Shown here: positions 12,594 through 24,240 of the stretch, in pieces
Layout of the letters: the number at the start of each line of letters is the position of its first letter
Numbering within the stretch: the stretch's first letter is position 1
Origin: Mesostigma viride
Lineage: Eukaryota > Streptophyta > Mesostigmatophyceae > Mesostigmatales > Mesostigmataceae
Direction of reading: 5' to 3'
NCBI GenBank assembly: GCA_009746045.1
Contig: RPFO01000003.1
Coordinates: 2,031,292-2,095,291, forward strand
Length of the DNA: 64,000 nucleotides
Translations under genes and position numbers: made by a program
The notes under the pieces: generated by a model
Databases searched by the model: none
What the model was told of the DNA's origin: nothing
The model's input: the letters and a program-made list of their open reading frames with translations, nothing else

Positions 12594-12973
12594 TAATTAA
12601 TTAATTAATTAGACTCGTGCTCCCGTTGGGGAGTCACGGAGCATTAACCCCGATGGAAGGATGGATGGGTGCAAACAGTCCTACCGGTCTAATCTATCTA
12701 GATCGGCTACCTACTACATCTATCCACAGCATGCTAACTACAACATCTATCTCGGGCAGCCGCACGCGCTGCCCTAGGGGAGCTATCTGGCGTGCCTCCC
12801 GCGGGATTGCACCCGCGGGCGCTTCCCCACTGGGGGGGGCTCGTTGTCCGCTATGACTGGGCCCACTTGGCCTTGTCCATCATCCTCTTCCAAATCACAG
12901 AGAGGCCTAGGCCCCCCATGTCCTCTACTAGCTGTTCTTTGAAGGTGCGGGCCTTGCGGCGTCTAACATCACT
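12594..12973 (-). mobile_element. SINE-like retroposon, copy 1
   Basis: This 380-bp insertion in endonuclease copy A is flanked by a perfect 11-bp duplication, GCTCTCCCCAT (12583-12593 and 12974-12984). On the minus strand it ends with a conserved stem-loop tail (GACTCCCCAACGGGAGCACG) and then (TTAA)n. A region resembling a pol III B box (GGTGCAATCCC on the minus strand) with an A-box-like TAGCGGACAACG about 40 bp upstream suggests a tRNA-derived head, but the match is imperfect. Only the last 35 bp or so are shared with copies 2-4. Confidence 0.8.
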
Positions 12974-13574
12974 GCTCTCCCCATGGCCGCCCCATTTGCC
13001 CTGGCGCCCAGTCACCGGCTATCCGGTGGCGCTGCGACACCAACTGTCTGCCCGGCAACCTATTGTTCCCGCAGGGCGGCCCTGTGCATGGTAGTTGCGG
13101 GCAGGCATTGGACCACTGGGACCCACTACCTGAGTGACAGGCATGCATGGGTGGCCAACAGAACCAGAATTGGTACTTGTACTTGCACACGGTCCTCCTG
13201 ACGGTGGTGCACGCCACGGTCCGGTCCGTTTTCCTGGCCCCACGCGAACATCCAGTCTGAGGATGCGGACGGCGCAGCTTTCTACTACCCCAACCACCGA
13301 CCTGACATCGTGGTTCTGGCCGGCTTTGAGGTCCGAGGCGGCCGGCACTTGCTCATTGACGTTTCTGTGGCTCGCCCCTTGGCTCTTAGCCATGTAGTTG
13401 GTGCATCCCAGGCGGCGGGCTACTCGGTGGATCGGGCTGAGCGGGCCAAGCTCACGGCCTATGGCGACGTCGGGCACCACCGTGTGGTGCCCTAAAGTTG
13501 TCTTGGAGGAGTTCGGGGCCATGGGGACCCTGACCGCCGGCTTCTTTAAGGAGTGCTGCTTCTTTAAGGAGTGC

Positions 13575-13909
13575 CAACACCTAGTCACGTGCCGCCAACG
13601 CACGGTACACAACCAGCCATAGCCTTAGCCTAGTCCTAGTACAGCCATGCTACGCCCTGGCTATGTTCAGATTACTTGCCCACGCTCCTTGCTATGATAT
13701 GCTCACATGGGTCTTATTGCACCCACAGTTTGCCGGATCGTTAGCCTGTCCTTTTAGCTAGCCGCGCCCGATTGCAGCTGTGGCATGCCTTTGGCATGAA
13801 GGAGACTGGGGGTCTCTGCCCTTTCTCCTGTAGTGCACACACAGGGATTAAAAGCACTTCGGTGCTCCGTGACTCCCCAACGGGAGCACGAGTTTAATTA
13901 ATTAATTAA
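13575..13909 (+). mobile_element. SINE-like retroposon, copy 2
   Basis: A 335-bp insertion flanked by a perfect 11-bp duplication, TTAAGGAGTGC (13564-13574 and 13910-13920). The 3' end carries two predicted hairpins: one capped by a C(UUCG)G tetraloop (GCAC-TTCG-GTGC), the other CTCCC-CAAC-GGGAG within a CGTG/CACG stem. A (TTAA)n tail follows. The body matches copy 3 (20418-20792) and copy 4 (35655-35817), and differs from copy 1 except in the tail. Confidence 0.88.
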
Positions 13910-14240
13910 TTAAGGAGTGCTGCCGCGGCTCCGGGAGGACCGCCTGGACCAGGAGGGCCAGCGAGCCCCTTGGTCGGCGCAGACCTGGACGTCGTACTGG
14001 CGCCAGTTGACGCCTTTCGGTAGCGCTTACCCAGGCAATGGCTGACATAGATTGCTCCGCCGCACGAGGGCTGACTTTGCGGCACAGCACGTTTATTAGG
14101 CTGTTGAACTCGAACGTTCCACGGTGTGGAGTCAGTCCCATGCCGGCTAGTTGTAGTTATTTTGTCGTGGTATCTCTTGTTAGTGTTGGCTTTGGTTATG
14201 TTTAATTGGGTGCCTTCACTCTGCTGCAAGTCATTATAAT

Positions 14241-14620
14241 TTTTATTATTATATATCTATGGGTCTACAAAGTACCAGTGGCACGACTTCAGCTCAGTTC
14301 TATATGCCTTACCATCTAGAAGGCTTGGGCTCCGGGCTTGTCACAAATCTTGAGTATCAGCTGACAGTAAGAGAGATCGTCTTAGGAATAGGCCCCGGTC
14401 GACTTCTAGACATCATCTAGCCATAGCATGGTAAGCACCCATTTGACCTCGTTTATTCGGTCGGGCCGTATACGTATCCAGCTATATATATCGAGCTACC
14501 ATGGTCCGGATTCTCCCGATTTCTGGCCTGCGCTGGTTGTCTCTTTGATATATATGTTGATTAGCAAACAAGTGTCTTCCACTAGTCAGGCAAAATGTTA
14601 GGGAAAACATATAATACACA
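14241..14620. other. Non-coding stretch with a dispersed 60-bp repeat
   Basis: No gene is seen. The segment 14496-14556 (ACCATGGTCCGGATTCTCCC through TGGTTGTCTCTTTGATAT) recurs at about 30430-30478 and 55408-55466 in the same orientation. The 30.4-kb copy lacks an internal stretch of about 11 bp. Confidence 0.7.
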
Positions 14621-14624
14621 TTAA

Positions 14625-16362
14625 CCCGTGTTTTTTTACAACGCGATGTATCGCGTTGTAGGGTTAGAACGCGATGTATCGCGTTGTAATCTGACACGTG
14701 GCAGGCACAGTAGATACGAGATTTTCGGTCTGAAACTCGGTGGACGGCCTCCTTACATCCCGTAGAACTCAAGAAAAAATCCTGGTATTTTTTGGATTTT
14801 TTTTGTGACAGCTGCAAACAAATATGTACCACTGAAATCAGGCATTTTCGCGGGACGAAGGTGAAGACGACGGCGATGGCGGCAGGTAGATCTCGCCAGT
14901 TTTCGCGCGAATTTCAGTGGCTGTTGGGTGGCACGACCATGATGACGCGTTCAAAGGTTGATAATTAGGTTTCTACGAGTTTGTTGAGGTACTGGGGCAA
15001 AGGAAACGTAGATTTTTCCAGTTTCTCACCCAACTTTCATGCGGAAACCCTGGAAACCGGCATACATATTATTACGTCAAGACTCGGGTCTGCTGCGGCA
15101 CCATGCTTGGTATTTCCATGGTGTTTCGACTTCTTAACACATGTTTATTCATTCCGAACGCCCGGACTCTCGGCTAAACCGAGATTTGTGCAGACTTTTA
15201 TTGGGTAGCTCCGGGCATGATGGTGCCTGCAAATAGCGTAAGGCGTGACCGTGGCTATTGCTACGGTATGCTGTATTTTCCTGGAAATGGCCTCTGCCAC
15301 CGGCTCAATAGTGCTTGCAGGCGTAAGTATATCGTGTTTCTACCTAGTTTCTGCCAGTTTTCCACTTATTTCTACCGACCTCTGCCCAGCCTCTCTAAGA
15401 CCGCCATCCTACTCGACCTTGCTTGCATGTCAGCCATAGCAGGCTGCAGTTGTGCAGTATTTAGGTGCTGTATACGTCGTCAAGCCGTGCATATATCGTG
15501 AGGATTGGATATTGATGGTTTATACTGCGTTGATTGTGCAAGAAGATAAGCTAGGTGCCCATAATCATGGTGTATAATCATGCGTTGTTAGCATCTTGCC
15601 ACCATTTGCTAGCATGCATTCCAGCGTCATCTTTGCCTGCATGTAAGCTCATGGATCACTCAACCTATCCAAGCTTTGCATTACACATGCCTCTTTCTTT
15701 CAGTATTGCACACGTTATGGAATGAAAACCCAGTGCCTCCCTTCCCACGAGGCATGTGCTCAACACGTTGTGAGAGTGGATGATGCTTTGGCTATGGCTG
15801 CCTGATTCAGTCATATTATGTCATCCAGTCATGATGTTTGATGCATGTTTGATGCTGTATAACTTATACAACACCTATTTTCAACGTTTTGACCCTCCTA
15901 GCTCATGATATCCCCGTTTATGGGGCTCGTGTCGTTGGGTCATGTTGTGAAGGGCTCTCATTTTTCCCACTGCGTTGTACTGCGTTGTAATTCTAATGCT
16001 AATAAAAAATAGCTCCAGTGGCCCAATGGGCCTGAGTTTTGTTTCACAGAGCCTGCATATGTTGCCCATAGCTCGTGCAAGAAGCCAGATTTTTTTCATG
16101 AACCATTTGTGAATAAGCACATGACTTGTGACCTAGGGTCAACAAATCGCGGTCATGGCCAGACCCCCCTGTATTCAAACCAGTGTATCTCTCTAATGAA
16201 TTAGCATTTTGTAGGTCTGAGTAGCTCAAAAAATCCTTTGATTTATGGGCTTTCAGGAAAGTATACACATGACTATGAAAAAAAATTTTCCCTAGATGTT
16301 ATGACGTGTTCTATAAATAGCTTACAACGCAGTATATCGCGTTCTAAAAAAAAAAACACGGG
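14625..16362. mobile_element. TTAA-flanked DNA element 1 (piggyBac-like, non-autonomous)
   Basis: The element begins CCCGTGTTTTTTT and ends AAAAAAACACGGG, with TTAA on each side (14621-14624 and 16363-16366). CCC...GGG ends and a TTAA duplication are the hallmark of the piggyBac superfamily. Just inside the ends are palindromes of TACAACGCGAT/ATCGCGTTGTA, twice on the left and once, degenerate, on the right. The 1,738-bp interior has only short frames and no recognisable DDD transposase, so it would need help in trans. The superfamily is inferred from the ends alone. Confidence 0.8.
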
Positions 16363-16366
16363 TTAA

Positions 16367-18058
16367 CACTTGCATCATGGGCCACAATTCCCTACTTTGT
16401 TTTGCTACCTAGCACTGCGGCTGGACCGACCGTACATGTGACACTACGGGGAGTACGATCTCTGCAAGTACGTTTACTTGAATTCACAGGGAAATTACAG
16501 ACATGCCGAGTGATGGCACGTGTACTGGATGACTGTCAACAAGTAAATGTCAATGGCAGGTTATATCCCTAACGCTCGAGTCACCCTATCGCCACGAAGC
16601 CAGCATACCCTGGTAACTATGATCTTAACCATGAGGCATCCTGGACCCTGCGTCACTGCCTGGAAAAGGTCAGATAATACCGCCCGGTCATGGCTCCAGC
16701 CTCAAGCGATGAACAGTGAATGCTCGACGCCCTGTATGTGGTGACATTGATCTTTCCAGTTTCCACTGAAAGGAAGAATCGATCATTGTCTTTGTGTAAA
16801 CTTACCAATGACTGAGCAACTTCTCAGAACCATTCACCATTTTCTTACTGCAGGCTGCGAGGTAAGATATATTTGATGTCAAACCCCAGACAACTGGAAT
16901 TCTTACATCCGGTTCCAGAATCGGGTGCTCGTCAGCAGCGAGCCACCGAAGCGGCGCACAACTAGAGCCACCGGGCAATTCCCGGCCCAGTGTGAACGAA
17001 GTAGCGGTGATCATGGCGACGATGCCTGGCTAAATCGCCAAACCTATGTAGCTACGCAACGCAAGCTGTGCGGGTTAGACAGCGGCTTTAAAGCGCACGC
17101 AATATAAAGTTGCTACGCAAGCTGCGTTCCGATAAATATTCTGCTGAAATCGGGCCCGTGGCCAATCTGGGCGTTCGGTATCGTAGATGTGTTCGCAAAA
17201 TCGCATGACGCCCTCTATTGGACTATTGCACGCGTGTCGCTAGACTATCAGACGAGAGTTTATCCCACGTGCAATAGGTAATGAGGTACATTTACTACTG
17301 TAGCCATGCGCTCAACAATCGTCAGTGCAACCTCAACATTGCCTGCGGAAAAGGCGACAGCCACACGCGATGTCCGGCGCACCAGCATGTGACATTTGGC
17401 AGCCAGCTACCGGACAGGCAGTCCAAGAGCGGCACGTGGCAGCAGCCGAAGGGCCCCGCTTGTCGTGACACGGTGGCAGGCACGAAAATCCGGCTGCTAC
17501 GCCTCTCCGCAGAATTTACGTGCGTCCGGCTGGACATTTGACAAGCCTGTCAACAACATTCTCGAGGAGATTCTCGTAAAGGACATGCCAGCCTCTTCCG
17601 GTGATAGACAACCCGCGCGATTGCTGTCGTGTCGACAGCCGCAGTGCAACGACAAGGGGTTATAAACAAAGGGCTGATAGGACTAGGAGCACCAGGCGTA
17701 AATGGACATGTCAAATCAATCACTAGTGCGCAGGAAAGCTACGAGGTCTGTGTTTAGGGTCCCATTCAAAATAATGCATAACGAGTCAGCCGAAACGCAA
17801 GGTAGTGCAAATGCGTTAAGTTGTTTGATTGGAGCTTTTCAGCAATCTGGGAGTGTCGAGGTGGACAGCAGCGCGTTTGTAAGTGTTATCCTTCATCTGA
17901 TCTCCATCACTGCTTTATTGCGTGCGTTGGTCGTCAAAGTGCAAGCCCCCGAAGCTGCCCGTTGTAGCGTCGCCTGCCAAGCCGCTCGGCCTTCTATAAG
18001 ACGGGCTCATCGCCTGTCTAGTTTATCGCTATAAAGTCCCGTGTATCCATTGCTCGCA
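16367..18058. other. No confident gene; possible upstream exon at 17702-17878
   Basis: Most of this stretch shows nothing recognisable. An open frame from ATG 17702 reaches a good donor (TTT|GTAAGT at 17878/17879). It could be an upstream exon of the following coiled-coil gene, but I could not find an acceptor that keeps the frame into the ATG at 18059. It is left as a possibility only. Confidence 0.3.
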
Positions 18059-19687
18059 ATGGTTCATACGGCATCCCAATCGGAGGGAGTCGTGGCTGTA
18101 GACGCTCCCGAGAGTCTACCCACTAATCTGCAAGCGGATCCATCGGCCGGGGACGACTGCAGCGAGTGCTCCTACGATCTGTGCCACGACGAATCGGATG
18201 CCTGCGAGAGGGAGGAAGATACGGGGGAGATCGATTGCTTCGACCCCCCGCATCTATCCAGTAAGGTTAGTCGATGGAAATTCAATGATTTTCTGCCCAG
18301 ACTGAAAGGCAGGACGGCATCTGAATTTGGTTTCGCAGTCAGTGTGCATCTGACTGGAAAGCTTGATTTCTGGAGGCATAGAACGGCATTCTCTCATATC
18401 TACTTGTGCCTCATCTTCTGATGATGCGTCCCAACTTCTTTCACACTTCACTGCTGGCAACAGCATGCCATTTCCATGCCTTGCTCTAGTCCGTCCGGAA
18501 GTGTTGGACATGCAGCAGCTCAGGAACATTGCACACGCCGTTTAACCCCATAGGCCAAAAGTACGCACTATTAAAAGTACTTGAAATAATTTTGGCTCCG
18601 TGTGTGATTTCTTCTCTTCATGTCATGCTGCATACCGCTGCAGGAGCAACCGCCCACCCCCGACAGCTCGCCCTACGACAGCGGACAGCTCCATTGCCTC
18701 AACGCGCGACACCTTGACCACCACAAACGGCTCTCCCGCCTCAACATGCAGGACCTCAACCACGGTCACCTCACCAATCATGAGGAACTTGGCTACCAGC
18801 AGCCATCTAATCATGAGCAGCTCCTTCACCACGAACAGCTCATCCAGCAGCTGCCCGTGCTGCGGCTGCCCCAAGTCCTGTGGAAAGTGCCCCACCTCGG
18901 CGCGCTGGCGACCGCAAACAGGGGTAGTGCGCTTGATGGCATCCTTCCGGGCGGGGAAGTAAACAACAAGGACAATCGTGGTAACAACATGGACATCAAG
19001 GGACATGGTAGCAGCGATAGTGACGACACCAGCGATAACATCTACGGCGGTGACAAAAATCTCAGCAATAAGGTGAATGACCATGATGTTAGCAGTGATG
19101 CCAGCAATGGTGCAAAAAACGGTTCCAGAAATTCTAGTGCCGCCCCATCCTTGCAAGAGCTGAGAGCGCGAGTCTCAAGCCTGGAGGATCAACTCGCAGC
19201 CGCAATGGAACTGGCCGAGTCTCGGGAGGCACCATTGCGTTCGCTCCACCGTAAAGCCAAGGACCTGGACAGGGAGCTGCGTGCCAGCAAGGGGTTAGTC
19301 GCCCTTCGCGACGGCCAGCTGGTGTCCTCGATGGGTCAGATCACGGAGTTAAGGACGAGGGTCGGGGCGGCCAGGGAGCAGGCGCGCGCGCTCCAATCGG
19401 AGCGCGACAGGTGGCGCGACAAGGCGGTCGCGGCTGAGGGACAGGTGGCGTCGGCCGAGCGCAGGGTGGCGTCGCGGGATGCTCAGTTTGAGGTGTGCCA
19501 GCGCGTGGCGGAGGAGCTAAGGGAGAAGCTGGGTGTGTGTGAGGAGAATTTCAAGGCAAGGGGCATCCGGCTGGCGGAGTGCCAGCGGAGGGTGGCGGAG
19601 TTGGAGGCGCAGTTGGCAGCGGGTGCGGCGCAGGTGGAGTATTGGAAGGGCCAGGTGCATGCAGCATCATATCCCCTGTCCATGTGA
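18059..19687 (+). CDS. Coiled-coil protein with acidic N-terminus, two exons
   Basis: Exons 18059-18265 and 18644-19687 join in phase 0 (donor AAG|GTTAGT, acceptor CGCTGCAG) to give about 416 residues. A second donor, GTAAGG at 18261, would break the frame. The first exon encodes an acidic, Cys-containing stretch (CSECSYDLCHDESDACERE). Residues of about 70-240 are polar and low in complexity, rich in His, Asn, Asp and Gly. From about residue 245 to the end there is strong heptad-type coiled coil rich in Glu, Arg, Ala and Leu. I do not recognise a family and see no catalytic motif. Third-position GC is higher in the coiled-coil part than in the Asn/Asp-rich part. An upstream exon cannot be excluded. 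Confidence 0.62.
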
Positions 19688-20170
19688 GGATTAAATACGG
19701 GAATGTCAGTCAAGCGCGGCATCAGTCAAGCGCGCTGAGTCATGCAACTCGGCAGCAATCGATGACTTGGGGTCCACATCTGCGCGTGGAGAGGTTCCGA
19801 TCGTACCGTGCAAATGCGTGGTTAGGCCATCCAGGTTGCCTTGCAAAGCCGTAGATAGTGACCGAGGGAGTGACCAGGCGCCAGGCATACAGATATTTGG
19901 TTTGTTGTGCACGATATATAGCATGGTTGCATAGATAGATAGACATTGTCGACATCCCGTGCATGGATTCTTACACATTGAGGCATATGCATGCATGCGG
20001 CCCTAGCCATGCCCGCCGTCGATCGGCCATGCAGGCCGGTGAGCCTGTGAGATTATATGCTCTGTGATAGAGTGAGGGCAACAACTTGGTGTGCAGATCT
20101 GCATGTACTGTTTAACTGGCCATGCTTGTGCCTTCGCTCGGCGCAGCAGTGGCCACAAAATGCGCACGTA

Positions 20171-20292
20171 CATGAGTAATTTGAGCCCGCAAATCCTCGC
20201 GCATGCATGCACCAAGAGCCTATGGCTTGAGCCTCGCCACGGGCTCAATTGGTGCATCATCGGCACGAGAATTTGCGGGCGCAGTACTCATG
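20171..20292. repeat. Imperfect inverted repeat able to form a long hairpin
   Basis: The left arm 20171-20199 (CATGAGTAATTTGAGCCCGC onward) pairs with the right arm 20266-20292. Inner arms at 20210-20231 and 20240-20255 (GCACCAAGAGCC / GGGCTCAATTGGTGC) extend the pairing. The region 19688-20417 otherwise shows no gene. Confidence 0.6.
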
Positions 20293-20417
20293 TGCATATG
20301 GATCAGTGGCGATGCAAGTAACCGTGCATGCCTCCAGCGCGCCGGCCTGGAGCTCTGCGGCTGGATGCATTGTGTCTTCAGCATTGACAATAATTCATGC
20401 GCATGCATGGCCGCCAT

Positions 20418-20792
20418 TGGAATTAATTAATTAATTAATGAATGAATGAAACTCGTGCTCCCGTGGGGGAGTCACGGAGCACCGAAGTGCTTTTAATCCC
20501 TGCATGTGCACACCAGGAAGAAAGGGCAGAGACCCCCTTTCTTCTTCATGCCAGAGGCATGCCACAGCGGCAATCGGACACACCATAGACGATCCGGCAA
20601 GTGCTGTGGGTGCAATAAGACCCACGTGAGCATATCATCAATAACAAGTAGCGTGGGCAAGTAAGCTGATCATAGCCAGGACGTAGCATGGCTGTACAAG
20701 GAGTAAGCGAAGGCTATGGCTGGTTGTATACCGTGTACACGTTAGCGGTGCAAGTGACTAGGTATGGTGGCACAGCTAGGCAAACATTCTAG
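20418..20792 (-). mobile_element. SINE-like retroposon, copy 3
   Basis: The sequence matches copy 2 along most of its length, in opposite orientation. The tail reads (TTAA)n plus (ATGA)n, then the two-hairpin 3' end. Candidate target duplications GCATGGCCGCCAT (20405-20417) and GCATGGCTGCCAT (20793-20805) differ at one base, giving a 375-bp element. The hairpin loop is CACG/CCCC-altered relative to copy 2, so this copy is older or a subfamily variant. Confidence 0.75.
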
Positions 20793-20856
20793 GCATGGCT
20801 GCCATGGCGGCAGTGACTACCAATGGATACTGTAAGCTAGTGCTGTTCAAGCTATT

Positions 20857-21800
20857 CTAGCCCGCAGGGGGCGTCCACATATTGTGGTTAATCATCAGGT
20901 CCCCGCCCCTCCAGTACACCTTGGGTTTCTGGGGGTCCTGCTTGTGGCGGAAGTATTCCGGCCACAGTTCGCGTCGCTGCTGCTGCTGCTGAGCCGGGGT
21001 CAGGTTGTCGTCCAGCGTCCAGGGGAGATCGTGCAACCTCTTGCGACGAGAAAGGAACCGCCGCGTGTCCTCAGGGGAGGGGAAGGTGAGCCTAGGACTG
21101 GCCAGGTGGGGGAGCCGCCTTGTCCCATATGAGTGGGGAAGGCGGTGGCACCCGCGCAGTTCTACCTCACCTACCAGGCCCATGAGGGTGAGAAGCTGGT
21201 CCTTGAGCTCGTCGGCAAGGGTGGTTGACGTCTCACCTGGCTTCTGGGGGAAACGACGTAGCACCACTCGGCACTCGTCAGGCGAGCGCGGTCGGTGGCC
21301 TCCCGTTGTTCGGCCTGGCGGTGGTCCTCCAGCTCCTGGATCGAGCTTCGTGGCGATGGCGTCGGTGGTTGAGGCGGTCGCTGACCGCAGCAGGTCCGCA
21401 TAGGAGAGTGGCGGGACGTCGCCAGCAGATGTCCTGCCGGGGTGGCTGGGATACTATGGTGGCCGTCTGCTCCGCTATCTTTGGGACCTGTGTGGCCAGG
21501 GCCTCAGTGTGGGCGGTGATGGCTAAGTTCAAGCTTCTTCATGAGCACGCCGCACTTCCCCTCCACCTGGTTGTCAGGCGGGAGAGGAGTGCAGCATGAG
21601 CCTCGGATGCCTGCGCCGTGGTCTGCAGCGCCGTGAGCTGACGTTGTAGCTTGTGTGCGACCTTGGTTTCCGTATTGGAGACCTTGGCCTCCGGCCACCG
21701 TGTTGAGCGCTGTAGTCATCAATGTCATCTTCTCGCCCAGCGGCCAGGTCACATGCTCCTCCAGCACTGCTCGGAGGTCATCATTGCAGAGGGACGCCAT
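20857..21800 (-). pseudogene. LINE ORF1-like protein, frameshifted
   Basis: The minus strand reads from an ATG at about 21800 (MASLCNDDLRAVLEEHV) to a stop at 20857, with frame changes at about 21510 and 21270. The last 90 residues or so have the shape of the C-terminal nucleic-acid-binding domain of L1-type ORF1 proteins, ending DDNLTPAQQQQQRRELWPEY and then a KVYWRGGDLMI-like stretch. No ORF2 follows downstream, where a SINE-like copy is found instead. Assignment rests on the pattern of the C-terminal domain and is moderate only. A TTAA-type element is inserted just 5' of the start codon. Confidence 0.5.
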
Positions 21801-21820
21801 TGGAAACACTACTGGGTTAA

Positions 21821-24101
21821 GGGGACGGGACACCCCCGAATTTTTTGGCGCCAAAAAATTCGCGCCGGAACCGAAGGTCACAAATTTCACGTGCACGGTG
21901 CGCGCACCCCTTGCGGAAGTGGCCATGGCGACTGCGTTCAGGCGAAACTACCACAATAGGGCAAGCGAAATGCAAAAATTTTACTCGAATCTAAAAGACG
22001 ATGAGTTTATGATGTTAGTATGTGGCGGAAATCAGCTGGTTTACAATATCGCTGTTGTTTTTTTATGCCATCGGCATGGGGGGTAATCTGAATTTTTTGG
22101 TCGCGCGGAATGAAATAGAATTCATGATAGCGGCAGTAAAATCGCGGTTTTGGGGGTTGTTCTGACCGTGAAGCAGGCATTAATACCGGTAGCATCGAAT
22201 TCTAAACCCAGCTGGTGGTTTTTGCCAGATTTTCGGCCATTATCGGTAAGTAATTGTTCAGACCTGCGCAGTGCGTGTCTGACCTGTCCATGGAAGAACG
22301 GCTGTTGTTGCGCGCCTGGGCGAGGGATTTACGAGGGCAAGGTACAGATGTGTCGCGAATGTTATCTGCTATCAGTGCTTTCTTCTATGAGCTCATCGTT
22401 CGAAGTTTTTTGCGTTCTTTTTGGGCAGTTTCCGCCAGCTAGCTCGCCGTCGCTTGCCGTTGTGTTGTCGAATACTGGCAGCTTTAGATTGTTTTCGTTG
22501 ATGCCGTGATCAGGGCCGCTTAAGTCGCAGCCTATAGCTCGTCGGGAAGGTATAAGGCATTTCATAAAACGTGTTGTGGCAAGGATGTTGTGCGTATGGA
22601 CGCTTCTTGTTGTGTGAGAGTGACGCACCCTCTCTTCGCAGGCCGCAGCGGCATCACAGCACTCATGCGCTGAAGGGCCGCCAATTGTTTATTTGCATTT
22701 TATCGTGCAGGGATGGAAGTGTTATAGTGATGATGATGTTGGAGATATTGCATTTGTGTGACTGCATGTAGATAGCAGGCACCATTGGTTGTTTGAGCTT
22801 TCCTTTGTTATGATGATGTGATAAGACTACAATGTGCTGAGCCAACCATGGTTGACATGCATGACTGCATGCAAGCTATATACCATGTTCCTACTTGGTT
22901 CCTTGCCCTCCATAGTCCCAGTTTGTCATCCATGCTGGGGAGGACAGTTTAGGAGGTGTTGTTGTGTTGATTAGCTTGGTAGGCATCAACCTTACACTCT
23001 AACCTGGGAGAAACATAGGAAATGCTGCTTAGGCATGTTAGGGCTACCATCGTCAAGGCTATGCACATATTTACAAGGCTGGCCATGCTCGAGGGACGAT
23101 GAAGACGTATGAGGTGCGTGGCCACCCCTTTGTACTTCATAACATATTCAGCATGGATTTGGTGCATGTTGGATGGCATATGAAGTGGCATTGTGGTGTT
23201 ACTAACTTACTGAGTGGTTCTTAGCGCCTTGTCAGGTGGTCATATAGGAAACCCATCAACTTGAGTAGTTCTTGTCACAATGACCCCCCACATTGAGCAT
23301 GCGTTGCCGTCAGCGTGCAAGAGTTAATTATGTGTGCTTTGGTCAGTTTGCAGATGTCTTTGATGAAGAAGGAGGTGCTAGTGTGGCTAAATGGTTACTC
23401 TAATTTCCTTGTAGCGTCTACATGGGTGGCCGTCTTGGAATGGTTGTAACTTGGGCAGTTCTTGTCAGAATGTCGTCAAACCTTGAACATAGGAGGTACC
23501 ATATGTGCAGAGGATGGTAGTGTGTGGTTTGGCCAGTTTTCACGTGGCTTGGATGAATAAAGGGGTGTTAGTGTGGTTAAATACTGGCTAAAACCTCCCT
23601 TAGCTTCGTCATTGGTGACAACCTAAGAACGTTAATAACTGGAGCTGTGGTGGTCAGAATGACCTGAAATTTTGGGGCTGCATGTCCCCCCCTCTCTAGT
23701 ATTTGGGAATATATGGTATGGCAACATTTGAAGTGTTTATGATTTGATTTATTTTTTTTTCATTAAAAAAGGACCCTTTTTGCGGGAAAATTAATAACTG
23801 GTGCATCCATGCTTATGTATTGGTCCCAATTAGGCAGACTTTCTCAAAAGTGGGGGAACTATGCGGGAATATGTGATTTGGTCCCAATATGTTTGCCCAT
23901 TGTCCTAGGAAAAATGTGACTAAAATAGCGTCTTTTTCTATTTTTAGCGCGTAACCGGTGTATGGTGGGGGCTAGTACCACCCCCAAGTGGCTGGAAAAT
24001 TTTTTTTTTATCATATTTATGGTCCCCAATCATCATTGGATTTTTAGCACATGCATAGGTATGGTTTCCAGAAAAGTGCCCTTTAGGGGTGTCCCCTCCC
24101 C
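21821..24101. mobile_element. TTAA-flanked DNA element 2 (non-autonomous)
   Basis: The left end GGGGACGGGACACCCC and right end GGGGTGTCCCCTCCCC are inverted copies with one mismatch, and TTAA flanks both sides (21817-21820 and 24102-24105). The 2,281-bp interior has no convincing transposase. At about 23230-23700 it holds two to three strongly diverged copies of a roughly 200-bp unit containing AGTTCTTGTCA and GTGTGGTTAAAT. TTAA use suggests a piggyBac-type enzyme, though the ends differ from element 1 (14625-16362), so a different source is likely. Confidence 0.78.
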
Positions 24102-24240
24102 TTAAGCAATTAACATCGGCACATGCTTTTACACGTGGCTAACGTCACTATCGTGACGCAGTGTATGCGTAACTTAATTAATTTATATCACTATTGTGTG
24201 TGTACTGGCATACTTGAAAAAATGAGCGATTTTCAGTTGG

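Larger units (their letters stand above)
11960..14240 (+). pseudogene. Non-LTR retrotransposon 3' end (R2-type endonuclease), copy A, decayed and interrupted
   Basis: Pieces of one coding region appear in several frames. At about 12035-12410 there is the linker that follows reverse transcriptase in this family (GCGLTRAARLAPAAFLGS). At 12985-13200 comes the Cys/His region, and at 13300-13340 the RPDIVV-like restriction-type endonuclease motif in changed form (TDIVVLAGFEV). The C-terminal end lies at 13920-14100. Frameshifts and altered residues show it is dead. Two SINE-like insertions (12594-12973 and 13575-13909) split it. Its 3' UTR ends near CACTCTGCTGCAAGTCATTA at about 14240, similar to copies B-D. 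The family's job is target-primed reverse transcription; no RT domain remains in the window. Confidence 0.72.
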
